A stretch of 10,683 bases of DNA from an uncultured Selenomonadaceae bacterium (GTDB lineage Bacteria > Bacillota > Negativicutes > Selenomonadales > Selenomonadaceae). The stretch is from the NCBI GenBank assembly GCA_905233325.1, contig CAJODU010000039.1, positions 1-10,683 of the forward strand, read 5' to 3'. Position 1 is the first letter of the stretch. Each line of letters opens with the position of its first letter. Made by a program: the position numbers and the translations under genes. This document shows positions 1 through 6,111 of the stretch, in pieces. Below the pieces are notes generated by a model. It worked only from the letters and a program-made list of their open reading frames with translations. It had not been told where the DNA came from and did no database searches.

Positions 1-2
1 AT

Positions 3-80
3 ATTTTGAGCTTGGCGAAGTTTGGCAGATTTGAGATAGAAACGCCAATAAAAGAAGAAACATATCTACGGACAGCATAA
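3..80 (+). CDS. tnpB: Possible C-terminal tail of TnpB (partial, 5' end outside window)
   Basis: One frame is open from the window edge to a TAA at 78-80 and encodes 25 residues ending in GRFEIETPIKEETYLRTA. A tnpB-type gene would be expected to end here, 5' of the structured right end of an IS200/IS605 element and on the same strand. The peptide lacks the diagnostic TnpB zinc finger and RuvC motifs, which would lie further left, so the identity is inferred only from position. The other two forward frames have several stops. It may be a chance open stretch or the tail of a decayed gene. Confidence 0.35.
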   Translation: MLSLAKFGRFEIETPIKEETYLRTA

Positions 81-326
81 GCTGAAAGTAGTAGAGCTCT
101 GGCGCGAGCCACAGATTTAATCTGTGAGGCTAATGAAAGTATAAGCAAAGGCAACAGGGTCGAGTACCTTGAGGTGAGCGTTCTTTGATAGAGATTGCCA
201 ACTGCCTTCGTTGTCCCGGGTGGTTAAACGAAGTAGAGTGGCACGACCAACTAAAAAACGCAAACCGTTGCTATCTGTTTATATGGTAATTAGAATCCCC
301 CAGCTTTAGCTGTGGGGAGGCGTCAA
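81..326 (+). ncRNA. Candidate TnpB-associated omega RNA (right-end RNA)
   Basis: In IS200/IS605 elements the RNA guide used by TnpB is transcribed from the 3' end of tnpB through the right end, and its spacer is the flanking DNA. This region has the expected place and strand. Stems seen: CACAGATT/AATCTGTG around a single central T (110-126), extended by GC/GC at 108-109 and 129-130; CAGGG/CCTTG with one G-U pair (about 157-175); CTTCGTT (206-212) with AACGAAG (227-233); and the right-end hairpin 297-317. If the scaffold ends at TCAA, the guide would begin at 327, in the AT-rich sequence before the HPr-like gene. The 5' boundary is uncertain and no promoter is assigned. Function is inferred from family knowledge and depends on an intact tnpB somewhere in the genome. 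Confidence 0.42.
293..326 (+). repeat. Transposon right-end hairpin with guide GAAT and cleavage site TCAA
   Basis: GAAT (293-296) is followed by CCCCCAGC (297-304) pairing with GCTGTGGGG (309-317), with T313 bulged out and a loop of about four bases; TCAA follows at 323-326. The extrahelical T is a known recognition feature for TnpA of this family. This is the clearest single piece of evidence for the transposon. Confidence 0.72.
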
Positions 327-393
327 ACCAAATAAACAAATAAAATCGGAATAAATACGAATGAATTTGCGACAAAGTAATAAAAATTGCCTA

Positions 394-422
394 TTGTCAA
401 ACTGAAAATATAGTGATAAAAT
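394..422 (+). promoter_or_regulatory. Sigma-70-type promoter for the HPr-like gene
   Basis: A -35 box TTGTCA (394-399), a 17-base spacer and a -10 box TAAAAT (417-422) are present, with TGA directly before the -10 box acting as an extended -10. Transcription would start near 429, giving a leader of about 64 bases before the ATG at 493. The promoter lies just outside the transposon end, so the insertion leaves it intact. Confidence 0.65.
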
Positions 423-492
423 GTTAGGCGTCGACAGGGAAGTCTGACGAAACCAAAGTCTTAATCCGGATAGACAATAGGGGAAATGTGTT

Positions 493-837
493 ATGAAGAA
501 GAAGACATATAAAAAGATAAAAAATATAAATATCAATGGAAATAATAGAGAATTAGAAAAATATGGTGCAGTGGTGAGTTTTATTCTGGTTGCTAAGGGG
601 ATCCTCGCTTTCAGAGAGTGTGCTCACATCGTCAAAATCGCTAAAGATACCAACTGCCTTGTAAGATTGATTAGTGGCAAAAAGGTCGGCAGCAGTGATA
701 GTATCCTCAGCTTGGTGAACTTGGAAATAATGCCCGGCAAGAGCTTGGTTTTAAGTATTCACGGAGCCAAGAATAAAGAGGCTTTTTCAGAAATAGCAAA
801 AATCATTGCCGGTGAAACTGACAGCAATGAAAATTAA
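493..837 (+). CDS. HPr-fold protein lacking the phosphocarrier histidine (Crh-like)
   Basis: The 114-residue product aligns over residues about 27-107 with HPr of the phosphotransferase system. It has the Gly-Gly/Lys turn (G62-K63), the Ser46-region helix as DSILSLVNLEI (S70 aligns with regulatory Ser46), and the later G82 and HG (90-91) positions. The active-site motif GIHARPA is replaced by GILAFRE (36-42): His15 is Leu38, Arg17 is Phe40 and Pro18 is Arg41. It therefore cannot take phosphate from enzyme I, but could still be a substrate of HPr kinase at Ser70, as Crh of Bacillus is. There is a Lys/Asn-rich N-terminal extension of about 25 residues. The start at 493 is chosen because AGGGG lies 9 bases upstream; an internal GTG near residue 27 would give a normal HPr length but has no ribosome binding site. 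It appears to be a single-gene unit between its own promoter and a terminator. The fold is fairly sure; the role is inferred. Confidence 0.75.
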   Translation: MKKKTYKKIKNININGNNRELEKYGAVVSFILVAKGILAFRECAHIVKIAKDTNCLVRLISGKKVGSSDSILSLVNLEIMPGKSLVLSIHGAKNKEAFSEIAKIIAGETDSNEN

Positions 838-866
838 ATTGTTCGATTTGAAATCGGTTAATAAAT

Positions 867-906
867 AAAAGAGCCGTTGCAGATAATGATTTTGCAGCGG
901 CTTTTA
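867..906 (+). terminator. Rho-independent terminator after the HPr-like gene
   Basis: AGCCGTTGCA (872-881) pairs with TGCAGCGGCT (893-902), ten pairs with one G-U, loop of 11 bases, followed by TTTT to 905. An A-run (867-870) precedes the stem, so it may also work in the other direction. It lies 30 bases after the stop codon and 35 bases before the next start. Confidence 0.65.
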
Positions 907-940
907 GCATTAATTTAGGCTTTTCCGCAGGGGTGATGAT

Positions 941-1498
941 ATGTCAAAAACTTTTCTAAATGGTTTAATTGTGCTGGTGCCTATTGCCATAACGCTATTT
1001 GTAGTCATGGAGATTTTTAATTTTACCGAAGGCGTACTCGGCAAACACTTACCATTTTACTTTCCGGGTATAGGGCTTATTGCTCTCTTGCTGTTGATTT
1101 ACATTGTCGGCTGGATTTCCACTCACTGGTTATTGAAGCATATCATTTCATTTGGAGAATCTTTGCTCGGCAAAATTCCCGTGGTGAAATTCATCTACAA
1201 CAGCGTCAAGCAATTCTCAACGGCGATTTTTGAATCAAACAGTATGTTTCAAAATGTTGTCCTTGTGCCTTTCCACCAATCTATGGCAATGGGTTTTTTA
1301 ATGCCGAATGTGCCGCCGATGATCAAAGACAAACTTGATGGCGATTACGTCTGCGTCTTTGTGCCGTGGAGTCTGAATATAACTTCCGGAACGAATCTTT
1401 TTGTCAAACGCAGCGAAGTGATCCCGATTGACATTAAATCAGATGCTGCCCTGCAATTTATGTTGACTGCCGGCAATGCCGAAATAAAATCAAAATGA
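941..1498 (+). CDS. DUF502 family membrane protein
   Basis: The 185-residue product matches the DUF502/COG2928 family of uncharacterised inner-membrane proteins. Two hydrophobic helices are visible (about 7-27 and 42-62), with the family PG turn at 42-43. They are followed by the conserved KIPVVKFIYNSVKQ segment (78-91) and the VFVPWSLNITSG segment (139-150), which corresponds to the usual VFVPT.PNPTSG and has diverged at the Pro/Asn positions. The usual C-terminal Ser-Gly-Gly is TAGN (176-179). The start is supported by AGGGGTGAT 7 bases upstream. The next gene begins 24 bases after the stop, so the two are probably co-transcribed. No biochemical function is established for the family; the topology suggests two membrane spans and a soluble C-terminal domain. 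Confidence 0.85.
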   Translation: MSKTFLNGLIVLVPIAITLFVVMEIFNFTEGVLGKHLPFYFPGIGLIALLLLIYIVGWISTHWLLKHIISFGESLLGKIPVVKFIYNSVKQFSTAIFESNSMFQNVVLVPFHQSMAMGFLMPNVPPMIKDKLDGDYVCVFVPWSLNITSGTNLFVKRSEVIPIDIKSDAALQFMLTAGNAEIKSK

Positions 1499-1522
1499 TA
1501 TATATAATTTGAGGTATGATAA

Positions 1523-2080
1523 ATGCGATTGATAGTTGGAATAAGCGGAGCCAGCGGTGTCGTCCTTGCCGTTGAGCTTTTGCGAAGATTGAATCAAATG
1601 GAGACGGTTGAAACTCACCTCATCATCACTGAGGGTGCGGCGTTGACCTTCAGACATGAGACTAATTTCGATTTGTATGACATAAAAAAACTCGCCAACG
1701 TCGTCTATGATGTCAACGAGATGGATGCCTCCATTGCAAGCGGCAGTTTTTTGACTGACGGTATGGTGATTGTGCCCTGCTCAATGAAAACCGTTGCCGG
1801 AATTGCGAGCGGTTATGCTGAAAATCTCCTGTTGAGGGCGGCTGATGTCTGCATTAAGGAGAGCCGCAAACTTGTAGTGGTGCCGCGTGAGATACCTTTC
1901 AGTCGTATTCATTTGAGAAACTTGAAAGAGATCGCTGACAATGGTGTAGTAGTCCTGCCGCCGATGCTGACTTTTTACAATGTACCCTCAACCATTCAAC
2001 AGCAGATTGAGCACATTGTCGGGAAAATCCTCATGCAATTCAACTTGCCTTCCTCAATTCCTGAGTGGAACAATCACTAA
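1523..2080 (+). CDS. ubiX: UbiX-type flavin prenyltransferase
   Basis: UbiX attaches a dimethylallyl group to FMN to make prenylated FMN, the cofactor of UbiD-family decarboxylases. The 185-residue length is typical. Family motifs are in order: the FMN-binding GISGASG (6-12), VPCSMKTVAGIASG (84-97), the RAADV.IKE.R segment (105-115), VPREIPFS.IHL.N (120-133) and PPMLTFY..P (146-155). The residue equivalent to Arg185 of the Pseudomonas enzyme, 16 positions after the conserved Tyr152, is Lys168 here; charge is kept. The start has GAGGT 7 bases upstream. No ubiD gene is in the window, so the client decarboxylase lies elsewhere. The stop is 4 bases from the stop of the convergent DUF927 gene. Confidence 0.9.
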   Translation: MRLIVGISGASGVVLAVELLRRLNQMETVETHLIITEGAALTFRHETNFDLYDIKKLANVVYDVNEMDASIASGSFLTDGMVIVPCSMKTVAGIASGYAENLLLRAADVCIKESRKLVVVPREIPFSRIHLRNLKEIADNGVVVLPPMLTFYNVPSTIQQQIEHIVGKILMQFNLPSSIPEWNNH

Positions 2081-2102
2081 AATATTATCGAATAGTATTT
2101 TT
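2079..2102. terminator. AT-only hairpin across two convergent stop codons
   Basis: AAATATTAT (2080-2088) pairs with ATAGTATTT (2092-2100) with one G-U pair and loop CGA, followed by TT on the + strand and by TTTT on the - strand. It overlaps the end of ubiX and contains the stop codon of the DUF927 gene. It has almost no G-C pairs, so as a terminator it would be weak; no better candidate lies between the two convergent genes. Confidence 0.3.
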
Positions 2103-3992
2103 CCAATTCACTTTATATTGATTCCTGTTGGCGTCAACTTCCAAAAATCCTTCATATACCAACTCATTTATAATTTTCTCAGGAGAAAAGCCCGCCCTTT
2201 TCAGCTCACTCTTGAGTTTATACTGATATACCGTTATCCTATCGCCTTTTATCGTCCCAAAAATAGGATCCTGCACTCTGCTTGCATCATTATTGATTAG
2301 AAAATGTTTGCGTCTGCTGGAAATAAATTCTTTTATAAAATATATTGCTCGCTGAGAAGTGAGAGTATCTAATTCAATGGATAAATTTTTCAGCATTTGC
2401 GGAGTATGTTTTTCTTGGAGTTCTTGAATGGCAGAATCAGCGTCTGCATTCCGAAAATAGATATTGAAAATTACATCAGCGGTGTATGCTGCAGCGAGAA
2501 ATTTGATATGGTCGGGAATTGCATTCTCTTTCTTGCTTTTGAAATCATTCTTGAAAAATTTGTAGATTGATTTAATGTCATTGATATGATCTTTGATGAT
2601 ATTCACCCATTCGCGGCCGAGCAATCCGTAGTTATTATTGACAAATTCATGAATCTCATCTGCAAGCTCACGCGGGAGAACTTCACGGCAATGAAATTCA
2701 ACCGTCCGCCTCTTCTTGCCTTGATCTGAATTAAAACCGGTCAAGGGCTGCTCGCCTGTTATCAGGGCAATCGTTGAAAATTTTTTCAATACTTCCACTT
2801 CACCGTTTTTGGCGGTTCGTCCTTTGCTGACGCCCTCACCAACGATATGAGCAAATTTATCAATATTGTCACGCTGAAATTGACTGGTAATATTTTGAAG
2901 TTCGTCAACGGCAAAGGGAAGATTATTAGAACAGACCGCCCGCCGCTCCAGACTGTTGAAGGTGGAATTAAAAGTCGGCACATACTTTGGATCGCCGTAA
3001 ATGGACATAGGGAATTTGATAACGCCTGCCGTCTTGCCGCCGCCGCTCTTGCCCCAAATACAAAGTGTCATATTTCGCATGTTGATAATCTCAATGAACG
3101 CGGCAGCCAACGCAGCATCAAAAGCCAGCCGTGCATAAGGATAAGCCTTGATTTTATCGTAATGTTTCAAATACCTTTGACGATTGCCCTTCGTCTGATA
3201 GATCAATTCAAGCTCCCCATTCTCGCTGGTGTCAACCATATAGTTTTCACCGCTCGGCGGATAGATAAATTCGCTGAATTCATTGCGCCAGCCAATCCTG
3301 CTCACAATTCTGGTGACGGGTATTTTGTCAACATTGTGACGAAGCAACTCGCTGACATAGATGATTGCCTCACGAGCAACGACAGAATCAACACCCAAAC
3401 CGTAGCGACTGAGAGTTACAATCCTATGCTCATCGGAAAAATTGTAGCGGTCGGAGGTGATGAAGTCCCAGCCGGCGGCACTGTAGACGGCGATTTTAAA
3501 TTTTTCTGTATTGTTGTCAATGTTTTTGAGACGCTCAATAATGAAAAAAGGTGCGTGTGCAACGAATTTAGTAATATGGCTGCCGTTCGCCATTACCTTG
3601 TCAATGACAATACCGTTAGTTGAGCAGGTATAAGCCGGAGGTATCGTAAGCTCCAAGCCGTTGGGAAGAGGCGGAAGATTAAATATATCCTCACCGGCGG
3701 GGTTGAGCTTGATAATTTTTGAATTATCTTCAAAACGGCTGAACTCCCGACGAATACGGCTTGCATGTGTCCTTATGGCATCATTAAAAAGCGTCAGATT
3801 AACTTCTCTGTGAGATTTACACTTTGCCTTGAAATCAGCAAAAGCCAGCTCATCATAGACTTTACAAAAAGCTGCCGCATGCAATATATCCTTATTCAAA
3901 ATCGTCTGATTGTTGAATATTTCTACGCCATTCAATAACTCAGTTGCTTGCTGAATATTAGCTTCTATCATTTTGTATTTCAGATCTTTCAT
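2085..3992 (-). CDS. DUF927 domain P-loop ATPase
   Basis: The 635-residue product carries a DUF927-like ATPase core at about residues 130-420. It contains a GWR segment (234-236) with nearby F.YPPSG, a Walker A motif GKSGGGKT (314-321), a hydrophobic strand ending in acidic DE (LPFAVDE, 358-364) as Walker B, KGRTAKNG (390-397) and a sensor-like ALITGEQPL (409-417). The C-terminal part (about 575-632) is rich in charged residues and could be a winged helix. DUF927 proteins are helicase/DnaC-like ATPases found mainly on integrative elements, phages and plasmids, often with a primase domain. No primase, integrase or phage gene is seen here, so this is either an isolated remnant of an integrated element or a retained host gene. 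The ribosome binding site GGAGAT lies 9 bases upstream. It follows the DUF4931 gene by 34 bases on the same strand, suggesting one transcript. Confidence 0.78.
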   Translation of the reverse strand: MKDLKYKMIEANIQQATELLNGVEIFNNQTILNKDILHAAAFCKVYDELAFADFKAKCKSHREVNLTLFNDAIRTHASRIRREFSRFEDNSKIIKLNPAGEDIFNLPPLPNGLELTIPPAYTCSTNGIVIDKVMANGSHITKFVAHAPFFIIERLKNIDNNTEKFKIAVYSAAGWDFITSDRYNFSDEHRIVTLSRYGLGVDSVVAREAIIYVSELLRHNVDKIPVTRIVSRIGWRNEFSEFIYPPSGENYMVDTSENGELELIYQTKGNRQRYLKHYDKIKAYPYARLAFDAALAAAFIEIINMRNMTLCIWGKSGGGKTAGVIKFPMSIYGDPKYVPTFNSTFNSLERRAVCSNNLPFAVDELQNITSQFQRDNIDKFAHIVGEGVSKGRTAKNGEVEVLKKFSTIALITGEQPLTGFNSDQGKKRRTVEFHCREVLPRELADEIHEFVNNNYGLLGREWVNIIKDHINDIKSIYKFFKNDFKSKKENAIPDHIKFLAAAYTADVIFNIYFRNADADSAIQELQEKHTPQMLKNLSIELDTLTSQRAIYFIKEFISSRRKHFLINNDASRVQDPIFGTIKGDRITVYQYKLKSELKRAGFSPEKIINELVYEGFLEVDANRNQYKVNWKNTIR

Positions 3993-4026
3993 GGCAATTT
4001 ATCTCCATATCTTAGTACAACATTAA

Positions 4027-4791
4027 CTAGAAATATATGCTCAAAATCTCCTTGGCTATGCGCTCGACATTGTTGGGAAGAAATCTGATATTGTAGCCTA
4101 TGAAGTAGGGAGAAGTGGCGAATCTCGGTATCAATTTTGCATAAATCTGCCGCTCCTTGTGATAGAAAAAAATATTATAGCTTGTCAGGTTTTTCCTAAA
4201 GTGGTGAGTGAGGTAATGGACGCCTATTTTGATGAAGTCGGCGAAGGTATCAAGATCGCCGTCAATTTGAGGGACAATATTAATCTCTCCAAAACCTATA
4301 CGCGGACAGTTTGAAATACTCATCTCAACGCCGTTTTTTTCTTTGATTATGATACCGTGCATTTCCTCAGGGAAGAAGAGCAAGTCAGCATTTAATTTCG
4401 GAAAGCCGACAAGCTGCATATGAGGGTGCTTGATAGTACCGCCGGACATGGGACCAAAGTTTTTAAAAAAAAGTACCTCCTCATATTTGCCGCTCTCCAG
4501 CAGAAGTTTCCAATGTTTCAACCCCAGCCTTATTACCCTCCGCATATGCTCTTGGGTATAGTCGGGCATATCGACATCACACTCACGACCTTCAATGAGG
4601 ACAAACTGATCGGCACCCTCAACGACGTTGTATTTATTCTTGAGGAAAATTATATCGCCGTCGACCTCTATTATGTCAGTAAGATGCTCAACATCACAAA
4701 ACGGACATTTATTTTCGGTGTGAATGATATTTTCCGGCTTAGTTGAGCCTATATCGGTGTTGAATTTAATTAAATTGATCTCTATGGACAT
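4027..4791 (-). CDS. DUF4931 protein, GalT/HIT-like nucleotidyl-transfer fold
   Basis: The 254-residue product shows an N-terminal zinc-type CPFC (29-32) and the motif HPHMQ (122-126) preceded by GG (117-118). HPH.Q is the catalytic signature of galactose-1-phosphate uridylyltransferases and related HIT-superfamily enzymes, where the second His (H124) carries the nucleotidyl group. The protein is shorter than GalT (usually about 350 or more residues) and fits DUF4931, whose substrate is not known. A second His-rich segment lies near 192-197 (HYLTHH). The start is supported by GAGGTGAG just upstream. It is the first gene of a likely two-gene operon with the DUF927 ATPase. A nucleotide-sugar or dinucleotide hydrolase/transferase role is inference from the motif only. 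Confidence 0.72.
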   Translation of the reverse strand: MSIEINLIKFNTDIGSTKPENIIHTENKCPFCDVEHLTDIIEVDGDIIFLKNKYNVVEGADQFVLIEGRECDVDMPDYTQEHMRRVIRLGLKHWKLLLESGKYEEVLFFKNFGPMSGGTIKHPHMQLVGFPKLNADLLFFPEEMHGIIIKEKNGVEMSISNCPRIGFGEINIVPQIDGDLDTFADFIKIGVHYLTHHFRKNLTSYNIFFYHKERQIYAKLIPRFATSPYFIGYNIRFLPNNVERIAKEILSIYF

Positions 4792-4809
4792 CTACCTCAC
4801 CTCGCATTT

Positions 4810-4838
4810 AGTTTACCACAAATTGGCAGAAAATTAAA
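4810..4838 (-). promoter_or_regulatory. Possible promoter for the DUF4931-DUF927 operon
   Basis: Read on the - strand: -35 TTTAAT (4838-4833), 17-base spacer, -10 TAAACT (4815-4810) with TGG before it as an extended -10. The -35 match is poor. It would start transcription about 12 bases before the ribosome binding site. Confidence 0.35.
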
Positions 4839-4865
4839 TCAAGGAGAAAAAATTTTCTTCGATAA

Positions 4866-4917
4866 AAGAAAAAACCGTCAACCTTGCACATTGCACCGGG
4901 TCAACGGTTATTTTTTT
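4866..4917 (-). terminator. Terminator of the hydrogenase/trxB/grx transcription unit, possibly bidirectional
   Basis: On the + strand AACCGT (4873-4878) pairs with ACGGTT (4904-4909), then a symmetric CA/CA internal loop, then ACC (4881-4883) with GGT (4899-4901). On the - strand the stem is followed by TTTTTTCTTTT, and on the + strand by ATTTTTTT. It lies 10 to 50 bases beyond the glutaredoxin stop and before the next operon on the same strand, so its natural use is on the - strand. Confidence 0.65.
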
Positions 4918-4926
4918 GCCAATTAA

Positions 4927-5157
4927 TTAAATACCGAGCATGTTGTCAATTTTTTCTCTGTCAAAACCGACTACATATTCTTTATCGTCGGGTGTGACTA
5001 CAGGTACCATAGTATCACCGCTCAGTGACAAGCACGCCTTTGCATCGTCGTCGCTTTCTTCGATGTTGTGCTCCTCATAGTCCACGCCCTTGCTCTTGAG
5101 GTACTTCTTCACCTTGTCGCACCACGGACATTGAGTAATTGAGTAAACTTTTACCAT
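4927..5157 (-). CDS. Glutaredoxin/NrdH-like redoxin
   Basis: The 76-residue product is a single glutaredoxin fold. It has the redox motif CPWC (C10, C13), the cis-proline site in TMVPVV (P52) and the following GFD (64-66). It would reduce disulfides in the cytoplasm. With the thioredoxin reductase just upstream, it probably takes electrons from that enzyme rather than from glutathione, as in the flavoprotein/glutaredoxin pairs of clostridia. The ribosome binding site AGAGGTG, 5 bases before the ATG, lies inside the trxB coding sequence. The first 83 bases overlap the 3' end of trxB out of frame, which implies translational coupling. The natural substrate (ribonucleotide reductase, peroxidase or other) cannot be told. 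Confidence 0.88.
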   Translation of the reverse strand: MVKVYSITQCPWCDKVKKYLKSKGVDYEEHNIEESDDDAKACLSLSGDTMVPVVTPDDKEYVVGFDREKIDNMLGI

Positions 5158-6094
5158 AATGCACCTCTTTTAATTTTGCAATATATTTTTCAGCCAACAA
5201 TGCGGCAGTAGTGCCGTCTGAGGCTGCTGTCGTCAACTGATGAATCTCTTTCTCACGAATATCACCGGCAGCGAAGACACCTGCCAAATTAGTCCTGCAA
5301 TCCTCACCTGCCAAGATATGTCCTCGTTCGCTGAGTTTGACTTGATCTTTAAACAAGGCGACATTCGGCTCAACACCGATATTGACGAAGATCGCATCAA
5401 CGTCCAAAAGGCTTGAAGTTTGAGTATTCTTGTCCATTATTTCGATTTTCCTGAGTCTTGTGTCTCCAAAAAGTTTTGTGATCTCCGTCTCCAGCATTAT
5501 CTCAATTTTGGAATTTTGCTTGACTTTCTGCTGGGTGATTTCGTCAGCACGGAATTGTGAGCGGTGGATTATATAGAGTTTTGAAGCATACTTTGTCAGA
5601 AAGAGTGCCGCATCAAGAGCTGCATTGCCGCCACCCATAACAACGATAGTTTTATCTTGGTACATATGCCCGTCACAGAGTTCGCAGTAATGGACGCCGC
5701 GGTTTGCATATTTCGGCTCTTCAGCAAGCGGGAGTTTACGGCGATTCATACCTGTTGCAAGAATTACAACAGGTGTCTCATAGATATAGTTGGCAGTCTC
5801 AACCAGTTTAGTCTCATTTTGAAGCTCCAGCCTCTCAATAATATCAAACTCATCAACCACAGCTCCAACATTTTCCGCCTGTTTCTGGACAGTCTCTATG
5901 AGCTCTTTACCCGTGACAGTCATAAAGCCGGGGTAATTTTCAATACCTGTAGCATTTGCAATTTGTCCGCCGATGATTGCATTCTCAAGGACAATAGTAT
6001 TGAGATTCATTCTGCCGGCGTAGAGTGCAGCAGTCAATCCTGCCATACCGGCACCGATTATCACAATGTCCTTCTTGACAGAAGTTTTATCCAT
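5075..6094 (-). CDS. trxB: Thioredoxin reductase (NAD(P)H-dependent flavoprotein)
   Basis: The 339-residue product has the two-nucleotide-domain layout of low-molecular-weight thioredoxin reductases. It contains FAD-binding GAGMAG (14-19), IENYPG (51-56), ATG (113-115), redox-active CELC followed by DG (C137, C140), the NAD(P)H motif GGGNAA (154-159), HRSQFRA (177-183), and a C-terminal AAGDI (275-279) with QLTTAASDG. HRSQFRA keeps His-Arg and the second Arg of the NADPH-preferring pattern HRR..FRA, with Ser for the middle Arg, so NADPH versus NADH is not certain. The family body ends near residue 313; about 26 further residues are translated from the start of the glutaredoxin gene in another frame. 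GGGAG lies about 7 bases before the start. It lies 48 bases after hyaC and is probably co-transcribed. Confidence 0.92.
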   Translation of the reverse strand: MDKTSVKKDIVIIGAGMAGLTAALYAGRMNLNTIVLENAIIGGQIANATGIENYPGFMTVTGKELIETVQKQAENVGAVVDEFDIIERLELQNETKLVETANYIYETPVVILATGMNRRKLPLAEEPKYANRGVHYCELCDGHMYQDKTIVVMGGGNAALDAALFLTKYASKLYIIHRSQFRADEITQQKVKQNSKIEIMLETEITKLFGDTRLRKIEIMDKNTQTSSLLDVDAIFVNIGVEPNVALFKDQVKLSERGHILAGEDCRTNLAGVFAAGDIREKEIHQLTTAASDGTTAALLAEKYIAKLKEVHYGKSLLNYSMSVVRQGEEVPQEQGRGL

Positions 6095-6111
6095 GAAATC
6101 ACTCCCACACC

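Larger units (their letters stand above)
1..326 (+). mobile_element. Right end of an IS200/IS605-family insertion sequence (left part outside window)
   Basis: The stretch ends in the layout known for IS608-like right ends: the tetranucleotide GAAT (293-296), an imperfect hairpin directly after it (297-317) with a single unpaired T at 313, then TCAA (323-326). In IS608, GAAT is the guide that recognises the TCAA cleavage site beside a hairpin bound by the TnpA Y1 transposase. The about 210 bases before the hairpin are non-coding but contain several stem-loops, as expected between the tnpB stop codon and the right end. No tnpA and no main tnpB body is visible; these would lie to the left of base 1. 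The element stops 67 bases before the -35 box of the next gene. The family call rests on the right-end structure; the exact IS cannot be named. Confidence 0.72.

Noticed and set aside
1..326. CRISPR array or tRNA in the non-coding left edge
   Set aside because: No repeated spacer-sized units and no tRNA cloverleaf with T-loop and acceptor stem were seen; the GAAT-hairpin-TCAA pattern explains the structure better.
306..536. 76-codon - strand frame, Phe/Ile-rich
   Set aside because: It is opposite the transposon end, the promoter and the HPr-like start; its hydrophobic look follows from A-rich DNA on the other strand.
867..906. Riboswitch for the DUF502-ubiX operon
   Set aside because: The only strong structure is a simple hairpin with a T-run after the upstream gene; no conserved aptamer such as an FMN element is visible.
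1980..2300. 106-codon + strand frame spanning the ubiX end and the DUF927 3' end
   Set aside because: It overlaps two real genes in the wrong frame or strand, and has no ribosome binding site and no recognisable motif.
2847..3623. 258-codon open frame on the + strand inside the DUF927 gene
   Set aside because: Antisense to a gene with intact Walker motifs; no family resemblance in the translation.
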